The notes: generated by a model not told the origin, from the sequence alone. Shown: positions 16,682 to 26,283, numbered from the stretch's first letter. The stretch is DNA of 64,000 bases from Haladaptatus sp. QDMS2 (GCF_029338295.1 NZ_CP119791.1:2170001-2234000); one strand, 5' to 3'. A program made the numbers and translations.

Positions 16682-17227
16682 TCACGCCGGGAAGAAGTCC
16701 GGGACTTGTTTGCGGATGGCAGTGTAGACCACCGAGAGCGCGATATTGACGATGAGCAGGTAGAACAGCGCCCCCGTCGCGACGACAAAGGCGGGTATCG
16801 AGAACAGGATGCAGAGTGCAAGGTCCTCGGGTGAGCCGTCGTACCTGACTCCGCGGGTAGGGGGAATCCAGCGGTCTGCGGGATGGAGAAACACGGCTCG
16901 CGTCGAGGGGCCTTCCCACGGGTGGGCCTCCGCGCCGCCGCCGAAGATGTCCGAAATCGAGTGTACCCACGCAAACGCGAGGAAGGTGAACAGGCCAACG
17001 ACGAGTTGCGAGGGGGCGAGGATGACCAGCACCGCGAGCGGGAGCGCGGCGACGCCGAAGTAGACTGGGTAGTGGAGCGTCTTTCGGTGTTCGAACACGA
17101 CGTCGAAGTCCGGGAAAATGCTCGCCACGACGGCGACGCCGAGGACGAGCGTGGTGTAATCGGGGAGGAGGGCGGCGAGGCCGTACGCGAGCGACAGGCC
17201 GAGCGCGATGTGGGTCGTCGTCATCAT
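16682..17227 (-). CDS. DUF457-like membrane-bound metal-dependent hydrolase
   Basis: 181 residues from an ATG pair at 17227/17224. It begins MTTTHIALGLSLAYGLAALL and has PDFDVVFEHRKTLHYPVYFG, which carries the Asp, His and Asp/His set of the YdjM/DUF457 family; HSISDIFGGG comes later. Four or five hydrophobic helices. The family is membrane-embedded, with a proposed metal site and no proved substrate. A second member occurs at 59208-59735. Confidence 0.75.
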   Translation of the reverse strand: MMTTTHIALGLSLAYGLAALLPDYTTLVLGVAVVASIFPDFDVVFEHRKTLHYPVYFGVAALPLAVLVILAPSQLVVGLFTFLAFAWVHSISDIFGGGAEAHPWEGPSTRAVFLHPADRWIPPTRGVRYDGSPEDLALCILFSIPAFVVATGALFYLLIVNIALSVVYTAIRKQVPDFFPA

Positions 17228-17277
17228 CGAAGCGTCTACCGGGTGTAGGGCAGCGAGCGACAAAGCAGTTCGTTCGG

Positions 17278-17856
17278 TCAGTCGTCAGACTGCGACCGGT
17301 TAGTCTGTGAGATGGTCCGGGCGACTTCAGAGCGGTGGACTTCGACGGTGCGGGTCTCGCCCTCCGTCGTTATTTCGACGGTCACCATGTCGCCGGGCCT
17401 GTTGCGCGTCTTGAACGTCGCGACGGCGACGAACACGTAGGCGAACGCGATGATGGTCCCGAGGAAGTAGAGGCCGACGACGGCCAGTGTGAGGTCGGGA
17501 TTGCCCGTCGTCGCGCCGTTCCACCAGTAGGGATAGGCGAACTGGAACAGGGCGACGCCGACGAACGCGAGCATACTCCCGCCAAGGACGCCACGCAGCG
17601 CCCCCTTCTCGGTCGGGAGGGCGATAACGACGCCGAGCAACAGCGCGGGAATCGCCACGCCCGCGAGGACGCCCGCGAGTTTTCGGGCCTCAAACACGCT
17701 CCAGCCGAACGACTCGAAGACCGACGTCGTCGCCATCGCGATGGCCGAGAGGAGGCCGACGGTTCCGGCCACGAGAAAGAGGACGCCGAGGAGCAGTCGG
17801 CGCGTGTTCCCCTCCGACTGCTCGCGCTTGCTGTAGGCGTCTGCGATGCTCTCCAT
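17278..17856 (-). CDS. Four-span haloarchaeal membrane protein
   Basis: 192 residues with a charged N-terminus (YSKREQSEGNTRR), four hydrophobic segments (LLLGVLFLVAGTVGLLSAIA, LAGVLAGVAIPALLLGVVIA, MLAFVGVALFQFAYPYW, VVGLYFLGTIIAFAYVFVAV), then a basic, soluble tail with VTVEITTEGETRTVEVHRSE. Looks like a conserved haloarchaeal family of unknown role. 51 bp upstream of the DUF457-like gene, probably co-transcribed. Confidence 0.65.
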   Translation of the reverse strand: MESIADAYSKREQSEGNTRRLLLGVLFLVAGTVGLLSAIAMATTSVFESFGWSVFEARKLAGVLAGVAIPALLLGVVIALPTEKGALRGVLGGSMLAFVGVALFQFAYPYWWNGATTGNPDLTLAVVGLYFLGTIIAFAYVFVAVATFKTRNRPGDMVTVEITTEGETRTVEVHRSEVARTISQTNRSQSDD

Positions 17857-17994
17857 ACGGCTTCGTACACGCGAGAGAACAATAATGACACGTCAGACGC
17901 ACGTCAGACAGCTGGCGAGGCGCGGGCTGTGACCACCTATTTTCGACAATCGTTGAATGGTAGTTTTATTATCGTCGAAATGCGAGTGGCTGCA

Positions 17995-18228
17995 ATGAGT
18001 TCGAATCACGCTGCCGTCGCACCGAATCGTCGCCCACTGCCCGCGCAGTTGGCCTCACCGCGAGCGAAACTCGTCTATCTTTACCTCCGAACCGAGCAGG
18101 AAGCGACGATAGACGACCTCCACGAGGCGCTCGGCATGGCGCACATCTCGCTGTATCCGATTCTCAGAAAGCTCGCCAGTCGGGGCTTCGTCGAGGCGGA
18201 GGGCGACCGATATCGACTGTGCGAGTAA
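17995..18228 (+). CDS. Small winged-helix DNA-binding protein
   Basis: 77 residues from the ATG at 17995. SPRAKLVYLYLRTEQEATID begins a winged helix (MarR/TrmB-like); LHEALGMAHISLYPILRKLA is the recognition region and FVEAEGDRYRLCE the wing. A TATA-like TAGTTTTATTATC lies about 30-40 bp upstream. Its stop touches the stop of the convergent P450 gene. Probably a local transcription regulator; target unknown. Confidence 0.75.
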   Translation: MSSNHAAVAPNRRPLPAQLASPRAKLVYLYLRTEQEATIDDLHEALGMAHISLYPILRKLASRGFVEAEGDRYRLCE

Positions 18229-19584
18229 CTACCGGCGCGTCACCCGAACCCGAATCCCGCCCTTCGGGCGCAGCGTAATCGCCGGGTCGAGTTCGAGCGG
18301 TTTTGTCGAGACGGCTTCGACGTCGAACTGTTGGAGAATCGTCCCGAGGACGAACTTCGCTTCGAGCATGGCAAACCGGTCGCCGATGCACCGCCGCGGC
18401 CCGCCGCCGAACGGGAAGTAGGCGAACGCGGGCAGTTCGCGCTCGAAGGCGGGCGTCCAGCGGTCGGGGCGAAAACTGCGCGGATCGGAGAAGAATCGCG
18501 GGTCGCGGTGGATGACCCACTGGTGCATTCCGACCGTCGCGCCGACCGGGATGTGGTAGCCGCCGATTTCGTCGTCCGTGAGCGGTTCGCGAAGCAGGCC
18601 GTACACTGGCGGGTAGAGGCGCATCGACTCCTTGAGCACCTGGTCTGTGCGCGTCATCGCCTTCACGTCGGCCATCGTCGGCGGGTGGCCAGCGAGCGAG
18701 TCGAGTTCCGCCTGCACCTCCGCGAGCACCGGTGGGTGGCGCGTGAGCAGGTCGAACGTGTACGAGAGGGCGAGCGCCGTCGTCTCGTGGCCGGCGAGGA
18801 CGAGCGTCAGCACCTCGTCACGGAGATTCTCCTCGGGGACGCCTGCGTCGAGCAAGCGCGAAACCACGTCGTCTGCGCCCTCGCGGGTCCCGGCGTTTCG
18901 CTCGCGGATGATGTTCGCGACGACGGCGTCGAGGGCCTTCGCCGCCCGGTGGAATTCGAGGTTCGTCCGGGTGGGCAGCCAGTCGGGCACTTCGAGTGGC
19001 AGGCGCGAGGAGCGCCGGAACTGCTCCATGACCGTCTCCAGCGCCTCGCCGATTTCCGTCGATTCGCGGCGAATGTCCACCGAGAACAGGGCGTCGGCGA
19101 CGATTTCGAGCGTGAGGCGCATCATGTCCTCGTGAACATCTCTGACTTCCTCGTCGGCCCACTCTTCGAGAAAGCGTTCAGTGTAGCCCGTCATCATCTC
19201 CGCAAACGCGGCGATTCGCTGGGGGTGGAAGGCGGGTTCGAGTCGGTGGCGTTGCTCGCGCCACGCCGCGCCCTCGCTGTTCAACAGGCCCTGGCCGAGT
19301 AGGCGCAGTTCGTACTGGAACAGGTCGCCCTTGCGGTAGTTCTGGTTGTTCTCGACGAGGACGTACTTCACTAGGTCCGGGTGGTTGAGCTGGTAGAAGG
19401 GCATCCCCGCGAACTCGAGGTACACCACGTCGCCGTAGGCCCGGGCCGCGTGGGTCATGTACGAGAGGGGGTCGCGACCGAACTGGAGGCTGTTGCCGAC
19501 CACCGGCAGTCCGGTCGGACCGGGTGGTCTGGCGTCACGATTCTCCACGAGAGACATGCGCCCCAATAGGGCTCGTTCGCGCAT
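18229..19584 (-). CDS. Cytochrome P450
   Basis: 451 residues. The I-helix oxygen-activation motif is AGHETTALALSYTF, the K-helix ExxR is LKESMRLYPPVYG, the meander has FRPDRWTP, and the heme-binding loop is FPFGGGPRRCIGDRFA with the cysteine ligand. Soluble, with no membrane anchor. It would hydroxylate a hydrophobic substrate, using ferredoxin for electrons. No ferredoxin or reductase gene lies beside it. Start could be the ATG at 19584 or 19557. Overall closest to class IV-like bacterial and haloarchaeal CYPs; substrate unknown. Confidence 0.9.
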   Translation of the reverse strand: MRERALLGRMSLVENRDARPPGPTGLPVVGNSLQFGRDPLSYMTHAARAYGDVVYLEFAGMPFYQLNHPDLVKYVLVENNQNYRKGDLFQYELRLLGQGLLNSEGAAWREQRHRLEPAFHPQRIAAFAEMMTGYTERFLEEWADEEVRDVHEDMMRLTLEIVADALFSVDIRRESTEIGEALETVMEQFRRSSRLPLEVPDWLPTRTNLEFHRAAKALDAVVANIIRERNAGTREGADDVVSRLLDAGVPEENLRDEVLTLVLAGHETTALALSYTFDLLTRHPPVLAEVQAELDSLAGHPPTMADVKAMTRTDQVLKESMRLYPPVYGLLREPLTDDEIGGYHIPVGATVGMHQWVIHRDPRFFSDPRSFRPDRWTPAFERELPAFAYFPFGGGPRRCIGDRFAMLEAKFVLGTILQQFDVEAVSTKPLELDPAITLRPKGGIRVRVTRR

Positions 19585-19656
19585 GACTCTTTCTCAGAAC
19601 GTTTTGATGGCGTTGTCAGAGGGCCTTTTGTGCGACACCGAGACTCGCAAACGAAT

Positions 19657-21771
19657 ATGACTCGAGATGCAGGCGACCGGAGGCTCTCACGACGACGAGT
19701 GCTCCAGACATCGGGCGCGCTGGCTGGCGTATCGCTACTCGGTCTCTCCGCGACACCAGCCGCTGGGGCCGCCTACGAGACGACGACGGGGAAAAGCGAA
19801 CCACAGTACGAGAAACTCCCAGCAGAGGACCACTACGTCGAGACGGAGTTCGTCGTAGACGGCGAGACGGAGACACCCACCCTCTACGGGTCTATCATCT
19901 GCCCGGACACGGACGAATCCGTGCCGGTTATTGCCACCTACTCGCCGTACAACGACATCCGCAGTCCGCAAGGCGAGGCTGGCAGCACCGCAGCGGACGG
20001 CGTCGCAGACTACTTCGTCCCGCGAGGCTACGCCCGGGCGATGTTCGACGTGGTGGGCACGCGCAATTCCGATGGCTGTTACGACTACGGGGGTATCCGC
20101 GAGCGAAAGACGGCCGCGCAGGTCGTCGAGTATCTCGGCACCCGCGAGTGGTCCTCGGGCAAAGTGGGCATGATTGGCGGGTCCTACGACGGTACGACCC
20201 AGCTTGCAGCAGCCGTAGAAGACCCGGACCATCTAACGACCATCATCCCGCAGGTGGCCATCGACCGCTGGTACGACTACGCCTTCGGCGGGGGGATTCG
20301 CTACTTCCTGAACAACGAGTACCCGACAGACGAGGGATTCGACACGCCGCTGGCCTTCGACTTCGGCTTCGGCCTGATTCCCCCGATGAACGGCGGTGAC
20401 ACCGACCAGTTCACGACCACGTTCGGCGACCGCATCACGCCGTGTGACGAAATCGAGCACACGAATCGCGCCTACGAATTCGACCCGGTCTACGACGCGT
20501 TCTGGGACGAACGCGACTACCGGGCGAAGGCCGAGAACGTCTCGTGTCCGGTGTTCATCGAAGGCGGGTGGCTCGACCACAACGTCAAACACTGGGACTC
20601 GACGCGATTCTTCATGGCGCTCCCCGCCGATGTGCCCAAAAAGCTCGTCATGGGCCAGTGGAACCACGCGGCGAGCCAGTTCGAAGATGCACAGGACATC
20701 CGCCACGCGTGGTTCGACTACTGGCTCAAGGGTCTCGACACCGGTGTGATGGACCTGCCGCGAGTGGACACGCAACTCAACACCGGCGAGCGCATCCAGC
20801 AGGCAGACTGGCCGCCCGAGGGCACCCGCGACGTCGAAGTCTCGCTCACCCGCACTGCGAGTGCGGAACCGCTCGAACTCGGCCTCGAGGGGACGAACAT
20901 CCCGGTGTACGACGACGTAACGCCGCCGGTCACCGAAGAAGAAATGTTCTCGGGGTCGAATCGCGGGTATCTCACGTTCAAGACCGGACAACTTGCCGAG
21001 TCAGTGCGCATCTCGGGCAGTCCGTTGCTCGACCTACTCGTCGCCTCGTCTGACGATTCGACGCACTTCACGCCCGTCCTGTTCGACGAAGCGCCCGACG
21101 GCAGCACGGAAGTCATCACCCGAGGCTTCCTGAACGCGCGAAACCGCGGCGGTCTCGACCAGTCAGAACCCGTCACCACAGACGACACCTACCGCGCCCC
21201 GGTCGAACTGTGGGACGTCGATTGGGAACTGCCCGCGGGCCACCGTCTCGGACTGGTCGTGGCCTCTGACAACGCAGACTGGGCGCTCGACGACCCCGAT
21301 GGCGAGAGCACGAACGAACTCCTCCTCGACGCCGGCGGCGCAGACGGGTCGCATCTTTGCTTGCCCGTCAGCGAAGGCGACGCCCGCGCAACCACGCTTT
21401 CCGTCTCGGGAACGCGCGAAGACGACGGCTCCGTATTCACGGGCGGGCAGACGAATCAGATAGACCTTACCGTCAAGGCGTCAGCGCCGGCCGTCGTCCG
21501 CGACTACGTTCCCGGCGGCTGGACCGTCCTCGACGCGGGCGACGTCTCCCACACCGAACCCGCCAGCGACGGGCAGGGCAAGTACGTCTACTTCGACACC
21601 GACCCGGCCGAGACGGTTGCTGTCACCTACTTCGTCGAAACGCCCGCGGGGGCGACGGCGACCGGGTCGTACGACTTCGGGCCCGTCGAGGCGCGGGCGG
21701 CGGCTGGACAGGTCTGGCTCGGCGTGAATGGGACGACGGACGAAAATACGGTCGTCGGCCAGCATACCTAG
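19657..21771 (+). CDS. Tat-exported CocE/X-Pro dipeptidyl-peptidase-like hydrolase (S15)
   Basis: 704 residues from the ATG at 19657. Tat signal (RLSRRRVLQTSG) followed by a hydrophobic stretch and AGA. The S15/CocE alpha/beta-hydrolase core starts at ICPDTDESVPVIATYSPYND; the nucleophile elbow is GMIGGSYDGTTQ (Ser), GWLDHN supplies a likely Asp, and GQWNHAA a likely His. The C-terminal half is a jelly-roll domain (SVRISGSPLLDLLVASSDD). Acts outside the cell on acyl esters or proline peptides; substrate cannot be set. The 3' end overlaps the convergent coiled-coil gene by 4 bp. Confidence 0.85.
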   Translation: MTRDAGDRRLSRRRVLQTSGALAGVSLLGLSATPAAGAAYETTTGKSEPQYEKLPAEDHYVETEFVVDGETETPTLYGSIICPDTDESVPVIATYSPYNDIRSPQGEAGSTAADGVADYFVPRGYARAMFDVVGTRNSDGCYDYGGIRERKTAAQVVEYLGTREWSSGKVGMIGGSYDGTTQLAAAVEDPDHLTTIIPQVAIDRWYDYAFGGGIRYFLNNEYPTDEGFDTPLAFDFGFGLIPPMNGGDTDQFTTTFGDRITPCDEIEHTNRAYEFDPVYDAFWDERDYRAKAENVSCPVFIEGGWLDHNVKHWDSTRFFMALPADVPKKLVMGQWNHAASQFEDAQDIRHAWFDYWLKGLDTGVMDLPRVDTQLNTGERIQQADWPPEGTRDVEVSLTRTASAEPLELGLEGTNIPVYDDVTPPVTEEEMFSGSNRGYLTFKTGQLAESVRISGSPLLDLLVASSDDSTHFTPVLFDEAPDGSTEVITRGFLNARNRGGLDQSEPVTTDDTYRAPVELWDVDWELPAGHRLGLVVASDNADWALDDPDGESTNELLLDAGGADGSHLCLPVSEGDARATTLSVSGTREDDGSVFTGGQTNQIDLTVKASAPAVVRDYVPGGWTVLDAGDVSHTEPASDGQGKYVYFDTDPAETVAVTYFVETPAGATATGSYDFGPVEARAAAGQVWLGVNGTTDENTVVGQHT

Positions 21772-22688
21772 ACGCGACGGGTCAGCATGTCGACGACGTT
21801 GTGTCGGATGGCCTGAATCCGGTCTACCGTCTTCGCGCCGTCTGCGAGGACGGGATACGACACGTCGAGGGGTCTGTACAGGTAGTCGTGGAACGACCCG
21901 CTGTCGGTGCGACGGATGCCGAATCTGATACCCTCCTGCATCGCGTGCTGGCGCTCGGTGAGCACGGTCGTCACCCGGTCTTCGATGTCGTCGAGCCGTT
22001 CCCATGCGGCGTGGAGGTCGGCGTACGACCGCCGGTAGAACGGTTCACTTGACACGTCGTCGAGTTCTTCCTCGGCCGACTCCAGCAGCGCGGTCGCGTC
22101 TTCGAGTTCCTCCAGTTCCCGGTCCAGCGTCCCGAGCATCGCGTCGCGCTGGTCGCGGGCCAGTTCGGCCTGCTGGACGAGCGCCTGCTTCAGCGGCGGG
22201 GTGAGTTGTGTGCCGTGCCTCACCGCGCGCGCGAGTTCGTCGCCGAACTCCATCGCCATGTGGACTTCGAGCGATTCGTCGTACTCTTCTGTGAAGTGGG
22301 GGACGGTCATCACCGTCTCCTCGAACGCCTCGCGCACCTCGCGGATGGACTGGTCTGCCGACTGGACGTTGGCGACGGTCATGCCACTCGTCTGGACCTG
22401 CGTCGTCACCTGTGAGACACTGATTCCGGACAATCGCCGGAGGAACCGTATGTACGCATCGCGCTCTGTCCGCGTCCGCGACGATTCGGTCTCACAGACC
22501 CGTCTCGCCTGACCGAGATAGAGCGCGGCGGCAACGAGCGCGAGGGTGAGAATCCCCGCGCCGAGATAGAATAAAAGGTCGCCCAGCTGCTCCGCCCCTG
22601 CACACTCGAATGCCCGACACCACGCAGCATTGCCCATTTGTGGGCTGCGCGTGTACACCGCACTCGCCGTGACCCCCGTTGAAACCAT
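21768..22688 (-). CDS. Membrane-anchored coiled-coil protein
   Basis: 306 residues. One N-terminal transmembrane helix (LLFYLGAGILTLALVAAALY) then a long soluble helical part with coiled-coil character (AELARDQRDAMLGTLDRELE, LEDATALLESAEEELDD). Ends in HNVVDMLTRRV. The shape resembles a haloarchaeal family of one-TM helical proteins of unknown function. Convergent with the S15 hydrolase gene; no enzyme motif seen. Confidence 0.65.
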   Translation of the reverse strand: MVSTGVTASAVYTRSPQMGNAAWCRAFECAGAEQLGDLLFYLGAGILTLALVAAALYLGQARRVCETESSRTRTERDAYIRFLRRLSGISVSQVTTQVQTSGMTVANVQSADQSIREVREAFEETVMTVPHFTEEYDESLEVHMAMEFGDELARAVRHGTQLTPPLKQALVQQAELARDQRDAMLGTLDRELEELEDATALLESAEEELDDVSSEPFYRRSYADLHAAWERLDDIEDRVTTVLTERQHAMQEGIRFGIRRTDSGSFHDYLYRPLDVSYPVLADGAKTVDRIQAIRHNVVDMLTRRV

Positions 22689-22752
22689 GTTGGACTATAA
22701 CATGGTCTACTGGCGCATAATCGTTGTGTCAGCGGTGGCTATTGTCAGGCAC

Positions 22753-22990
22753 TCACGAGAGTAGTTTGTAGATGCCAGCGACCACGGCCATCTCTTGGCT
22801 TGCCTGCTCGATGTTGAAGTACGGTCGTAACACCGGGTTGAACTTCGATTTGTACTGGTTTATGTGCTGGACGTTCGCTCCCGCGAAGTCGTACACGTCA
22901 GGCCGTTTTCCGAGAGAATTATTTGTTGAAGAAGAGAGGGCCTGGAACCACCAAATCGGCGAGTGCGGGCCGTCCGCCCCGACTCGCTCG
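22753..22990 (-). pseudogene. C-terminal remnant of a FemAB/GNAT-like acyltransferase
   Basis: A frame different from the ParA frame ends at 22753 and reads VYDFAGANVQHINQYKSKFN then PVLRPYFNIEQASQEMAVVA and ends GIYKLLS. This is the pattern of the C-terminus of FemAB/GNAT-type aminoacyl- or acetyl-transferases (YDFxGANxxxxxxYKxxFxxxLxPYY). No N-terminal part is present. It overlaps the tail of the ParA-like gene, implying a recombination junction near 22990. Confidence 0.5.
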
Positions 22991-23597
22991 CCGGAACCGT
23001 CGCGAGGGTCGGGCCGTCGAAGTACCGTTCGGCCTGGTCTGCGATGCGGTCGATGCCAACCTCGTCTCGTACCTTGTTGAACAGGACGCCCGCGGTGCCC
23101 GTCCCGTACAAGCGGGCGTACTCCTGGACCTTGAGCGCCTCAGAGAGTGCCGGAATCGTCAGTTCCAGGACGTCGATGATGGGGTTTGCGAGCACGATGG
23201 GCAACACCGCACTCTTGCTGTCGAGGGCCGTCGGAGAGTCCAGAAGAAGCACGTCGGTGTCTGCGGCCAGTTGGGCGACGACGTGTTTGGGTCGGTTGGG
23301 GTCTGCGGCCTCGAAATCCGCGAAGTTCATCCCGCAGGGAACGACCTTCATCCCGAACCGCTCGTAGACCGTCGCCTCGACCGGCGCTGGGTCGTCGCTC
23401 AACAGCACGTCGTGCAGCGTCGTTTCGACGTCAGCGAGTCCGGCGTGAAACAGCAGGTTCGCCACGCCCGTATCCGCGTCCACGACGGTCACGTCGTACT
23501 CGGCGGCGAGCGCCATCCCCAGCGCCAGCGTACTCGTCGTCTTGCCCGTGCCGCCTTTTCTGCTCGCAACCGCGAACGCCTCGACCATTGTATTCAT
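22860..23597 (-). CDS. ParA/MinD-like ATPase with aberrant C-terminus
   Basis: About 245 residues from the ATG at 23597 or 23588. Deviant Walker A with the signature lysine KGGTGKTTST, switch I VVDADTGVANLLFH, and Walker B TDVLLLDSPTALDS. Normal up to GPTLATVPASES; after that the sequence is Arg/Ser-rich and reads through the FemAB-like remnant in the wrong frame, so about 30 terminal residues are replaced. Such ATPases position membrane or DNA cargo. The receiver-like gene 190 bp upstream is a likely partner. Function may be impaired. Confidence 0.75.
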   Translation of the reverse strand: MNTMVEAFAVASRKGGTGKTTSTLALGMALAAEYDVTVVDADTGVANLLFHAGLADVETTLHDVLLSDDPAPVEATVYERFGMKVVPCGMNFADFEAADPNRPKHVVAQLAADTDVLLLDSPTALDSKSAVLPIVLANPIIDVLELTIPALSEALKVQEYARLYGTGTAGVLFNKVRDEVGIDRIADQAERYFDGPTLATVPASESGRTARTRRFGGSRPSLLQQIILSENGLTCTTSRERTSST

Positions 23598-23781
23598 CCA
23601 GATTGACATGAAGGGCGAACGTTCGCACATTCCGACCATTGTGAGCACACGACCATGTTCCACTCACACGAGGGCCTGCTGTGGGTTACGATCCCTCGCC
23701 CGATAGATACAAACCGGCGTTTTGGCTGGGACGTGGCGGACATTCGAAAGGAGTCTACTGGGTATCGAAACCGGGCCGTGC

Positions 23782-24249
23782 TCACCGGAGCAGCTGTTTG
23801 AGCGGTGGCGTCCCGGTCCGGTTGACCGCTTGCAGGCGTTCGCGTGCTGAGTAGCGTGCTTCTCGCAGGTCGCGGGGGGAAACGTCCTCGCCACGAGCGC
23901 GATTCCGGCAGAGTGCGTAGAGTTCGTCGACCGCCTGCTGGTACTCCATGACGTGCTGAACGCACTCGAGGGCGGACCGCAGCGCAGCTGGGTCAGGGGG
24001 TTCTTCGAGAAGCTGATAGAAGTCGGCCGTCGAACCGTCCGCCGACCCGATGCCGATGAGCGGCACGGACGCGTAGGTGCTGAACGCGTCTGCGCCGGGA
24101 ACCGACAAAGAGAGGACGACCACATCTGTGTCCGTGTCTGGTCCGACGGACACGTCCGTAATCGACTCGACGGTTGTCACGTCGTGGTCTGCGAGGGCCT
24201 CGGCTACCACGACACTCGTGGCGCTTTCAGCGACGACGACCACGTTCAC
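23782..24249 (-). CDS. Receiver-like protein with HalX-like helical tail
   Basis: 155 residues. The N-terminal half is alpha/beta (MNVVVVAESATSVVVAEALA, VVVLSLSVPGADAF), similar to a CheY fold but without a clear phosphorylation site (SLS in place of the Asp). The C-terminal half is helical (YQQAVDELYALCRNRARGED, LREARYSARERLQAVN), resembling HalX. Probably a degenerate signalling protein. Same orientation as and just upstream of the ParA-like gene. Confidence 0.6.
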   Translation of the reverse strand: MNVVVVAESATSVVVAEALADHDVTTVESITDVSVGPDTDTDVVVLSLSVPGADAFSTYASVPLIGIGSADGSTADFYQLLEEPPDPAALRSALECVQHVMEYQQAVDELYALCRNRARGEDVSPRDLREARYSARERLQAVNRTGTPPLKQLLR

Positions 24250-24531
24250 AGGTCTAGGTCTCCACCGGATGGCATAGATGTTTGGGAGTGCGCACTCGGT
24301 TATCCCAACCGTGGACGCACCTTGAGAGAAACTGGATAGCGGCCTGCACCCACATATGTGGCCCGTGATAAATCGTATTCCACGATAGCAAATTCAGTCA
24401 TCCGGTCTCGAAGAGCCGCCTCCGCACCGTTACAGGAACTCGTGACGGTGCGAATGCGGGTCAGAACACATGTCAATGAGACACGTATTCGGCCATTAGG
24501 GATAAGAAGGGGTACACGATAATGTGATGTA

Positions 24532-24828
24532 ATGTACGACCTGACTGGTTTCCAGCGTGACCTGTTGTACGTGATTGCAGGGAAAGAAGAACCGCATGGC
24601 CTCGCCATCAAAGAAGAACTCGAAACGTACTACGAGAAGGAGATTCACCACGGGCGACTCTACCCGAACCTCGACACGCTCGTCGACAAGGGCCTCGTCG
24701 AGAAGGGCGAACTCGACCGCCGGACGAACTTCTACACGCTCACGCGTCGCGGGCGGCGTGAGATCGAAGCCCGCAAAGATTGGGAAAAGAAGTACCTCGA
24801 CAACGTGCTGAACGCGGCCACGGCGTAA
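24532..24828 (+). CDS. PadR-family transcription regulator
   Basis: 98 residues. MYDLTGFQRDLLYVIAGKEE begins the winged helix, with HGLAIKEELETYYEKEIHHG (recognition) and RLYPNLDTLVDKGLVEKGEL, then a wing RRTNFYTLTRRGRREIEAR. Standard for the short haloarchaeal PadR-like group. ATG at 24532 follows an AT-rich stretch. Cytoplasmic DNA-binding protein; located 135 bp before the protease gene on the same strand, but control of that gene is only a guess. Confidence 0.85.
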   Translation: MYDLTGFQRDLLYVIAGKEEPHGLAIKEELETYYEKEIHHGRLYPNLDTLVDKGLVEKGELDRRTNFYTLTRRGRREIEARKDWEKKYLDNVLNAATA

Positions 24829-24963
24829 GCCACGCGACACCCACCTCCACTTTTGTAACAATTGCACGAACGAGCGACAGCTTCGTCCAAATGTTATCCG
24901 GTTTTAATTAGACGAGTTTAATTATAGAATAATATATATTCGTGTGAACGAAAGTTAGCTCGC

Positions 24964-26283
24964 ATGGTAGATACTTCACGCCGTCGCTTCCTCAAAGCGA
25001 GCGGCCTTCTCGTGGGTGGGATTGCCGCCAGTCCAACAGCCTCCGCCACCGAATCGACCGACCGTTTCATCGTCGAATCGAAGAATCTGCGGGACGCAGA
25101 CTTCGAAGACGCCGCCCTCACCGTCGTCCATCCCCTTGACGCCCTGGACTACACCGTCGTCTCCGGGACAGAGTCGGCCGTCGCTGACCTCGGTGTCAAA
25201 TACGAACCAGACCTCGTTTACGAACTCGACCTCCCTGTGACCGCGACGGAAGCCGCGGACGAGCCAGGCTATCCCCTTCAGTGGGACAAACAGGTACAGG
25301 ACATTCCCGCCGTCCACGACGTGACGCGCGGCGAGGGCACCCGCGTGGCAGTCATCGACTCCGGCGTCTCAGCGAGTCACCCGGACCTCCAGCACGCCGT
25401 GAACGTAGACCTCTCTCGGAATTTTACAGGTGACGGCTACGGCGCGGGCCGCGCCGTCGGCGGCGGGCACGGGACCCACGTCGCGGGCATCATCGCCGCG
25501 AACGACCAGAACGACGTGGGCGTCACCGGCAGCGCACCGGCGACCGAAATCGTCGATTGTCGCGTGTTCTCGACTGGCCCCTCCGCGAGCTTCGCCGACA
25601 TTCTCGCCGCCCTCGTGTACGCGGGCGAAATCGGCTGTGATGCCGCGAACATGAGCCTCGGCGCGTACCCCGTCTCGCGACAGGCGAACGGGGAGTTCTA
25701 CGGAAAGGTACTCAACAACACGACCTCCTACGTGAGCAACCAACTCGGGACACTCATCGTCGCCTCCGCCGGGAACGACGCCGCGGACCTCCAGCACGAC
25801 GGGAGCGTAATCAGCCTCCCGAACGAGGCAGCGAACATCATGAGCATCAGCGCAACTGGCCCCATCGGCTACATGTGGGGCGAAGAAGGGCTCCGCGAGG
25901 AGTTCGTCTCGCCTGCGTTCTACACGAACTACGGCACGAACGCGGTGGACCTCGGCGCGCCCGGCGGCGACGCGGATACCGACGCCATCGATACGGGGGT
26001 ACCGTGGTTCTACGACCTCGTGTACAACACGTACACCGTCCCGACCTACGACGAAGCGTCGAACTCGTTTACGTTCGAGAACACCTACTCGTGGCTCGCT
26101 GGGACGAGCATGGCCGCCCCGCAGGTCGCGGCCGCTGCGGCGCTCGTAAAGAGCGTGAATCAGGACTATTCGGCCACGCAAGTTAGGGACACCCTCGAGG
26201 ACACCGCAAGCGTGCCGGAAGGCCAGGACAAGGCGTACTACGGGGCGGGCTTCCTCGACCCGCTCGCCGCCGTACTGAACTGA
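24964..26283 (+). CDS. Tat-exported subtilisin-like serine protease (halolysin type)
   Basis: 439 residues. Tat signal (TSRRRFLKASG) with AxA site TASA, a propeptide (about residues 30-95), then the S8 catalytic domain. The triad is Asp in VAVIDSGVSASHPDL, His in GGGHGTHVAGI and Ser in GTSMAAPQVAAAAALV, with the oxyanion Asn in VASAGND. It ends soon after GAGFLDPLAAVLN, so there is no C-terminal polycystic or Pre-peptidase extension, unlike typical halolysins. A strong AT-rich promoter (AATATATATT) precedes it. Secreted endopeptidase. Confidence 0.9.
   Translation: MVDTSRRRFLKASGLLVGGIAASPTASATESTDRFIVESKNLRDADFEDAALTVVHPLDALDYTVVSGTESAVADLGVKYEPDLVYELDLPVTATEAADEPGYPLQWDKQVQDIPAVHDVTRGEGTRVAVIDSGVSASHPDLQHAVNVDLSRNFTGDGYGAGRAVGGGHGTHVAGIIAANDQNDVGVTGSAPATEIVDCRVFSTGPSASFADILAALVYAGEIGCDAANMSLGAYPVSRQANGEFYGKVLNNTTSYVSNQLGTLIVASAGNDAADLQHDGSVISLPNEAANIMSISATGPIGYMWGEEGLREEFVSPAFYTNYGTNAVDLGAPGGDADTDAIDTGVPWFYDLVYNTYTVPTYDEASNSFTFENTYSWLAGTSMAAPQVAAAAALVKSVNQDYSATQVRDTLEDTASVPEGQDKAYYGAGFLDPLAAVLN

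Noticed and set aside
17335-17994. Upstream extension of the small wHTH gene to nearly 300 residues
   Set aside because: The extension is antisense to a four-span membrane protein gene; only the last 78 codons form a real domain.
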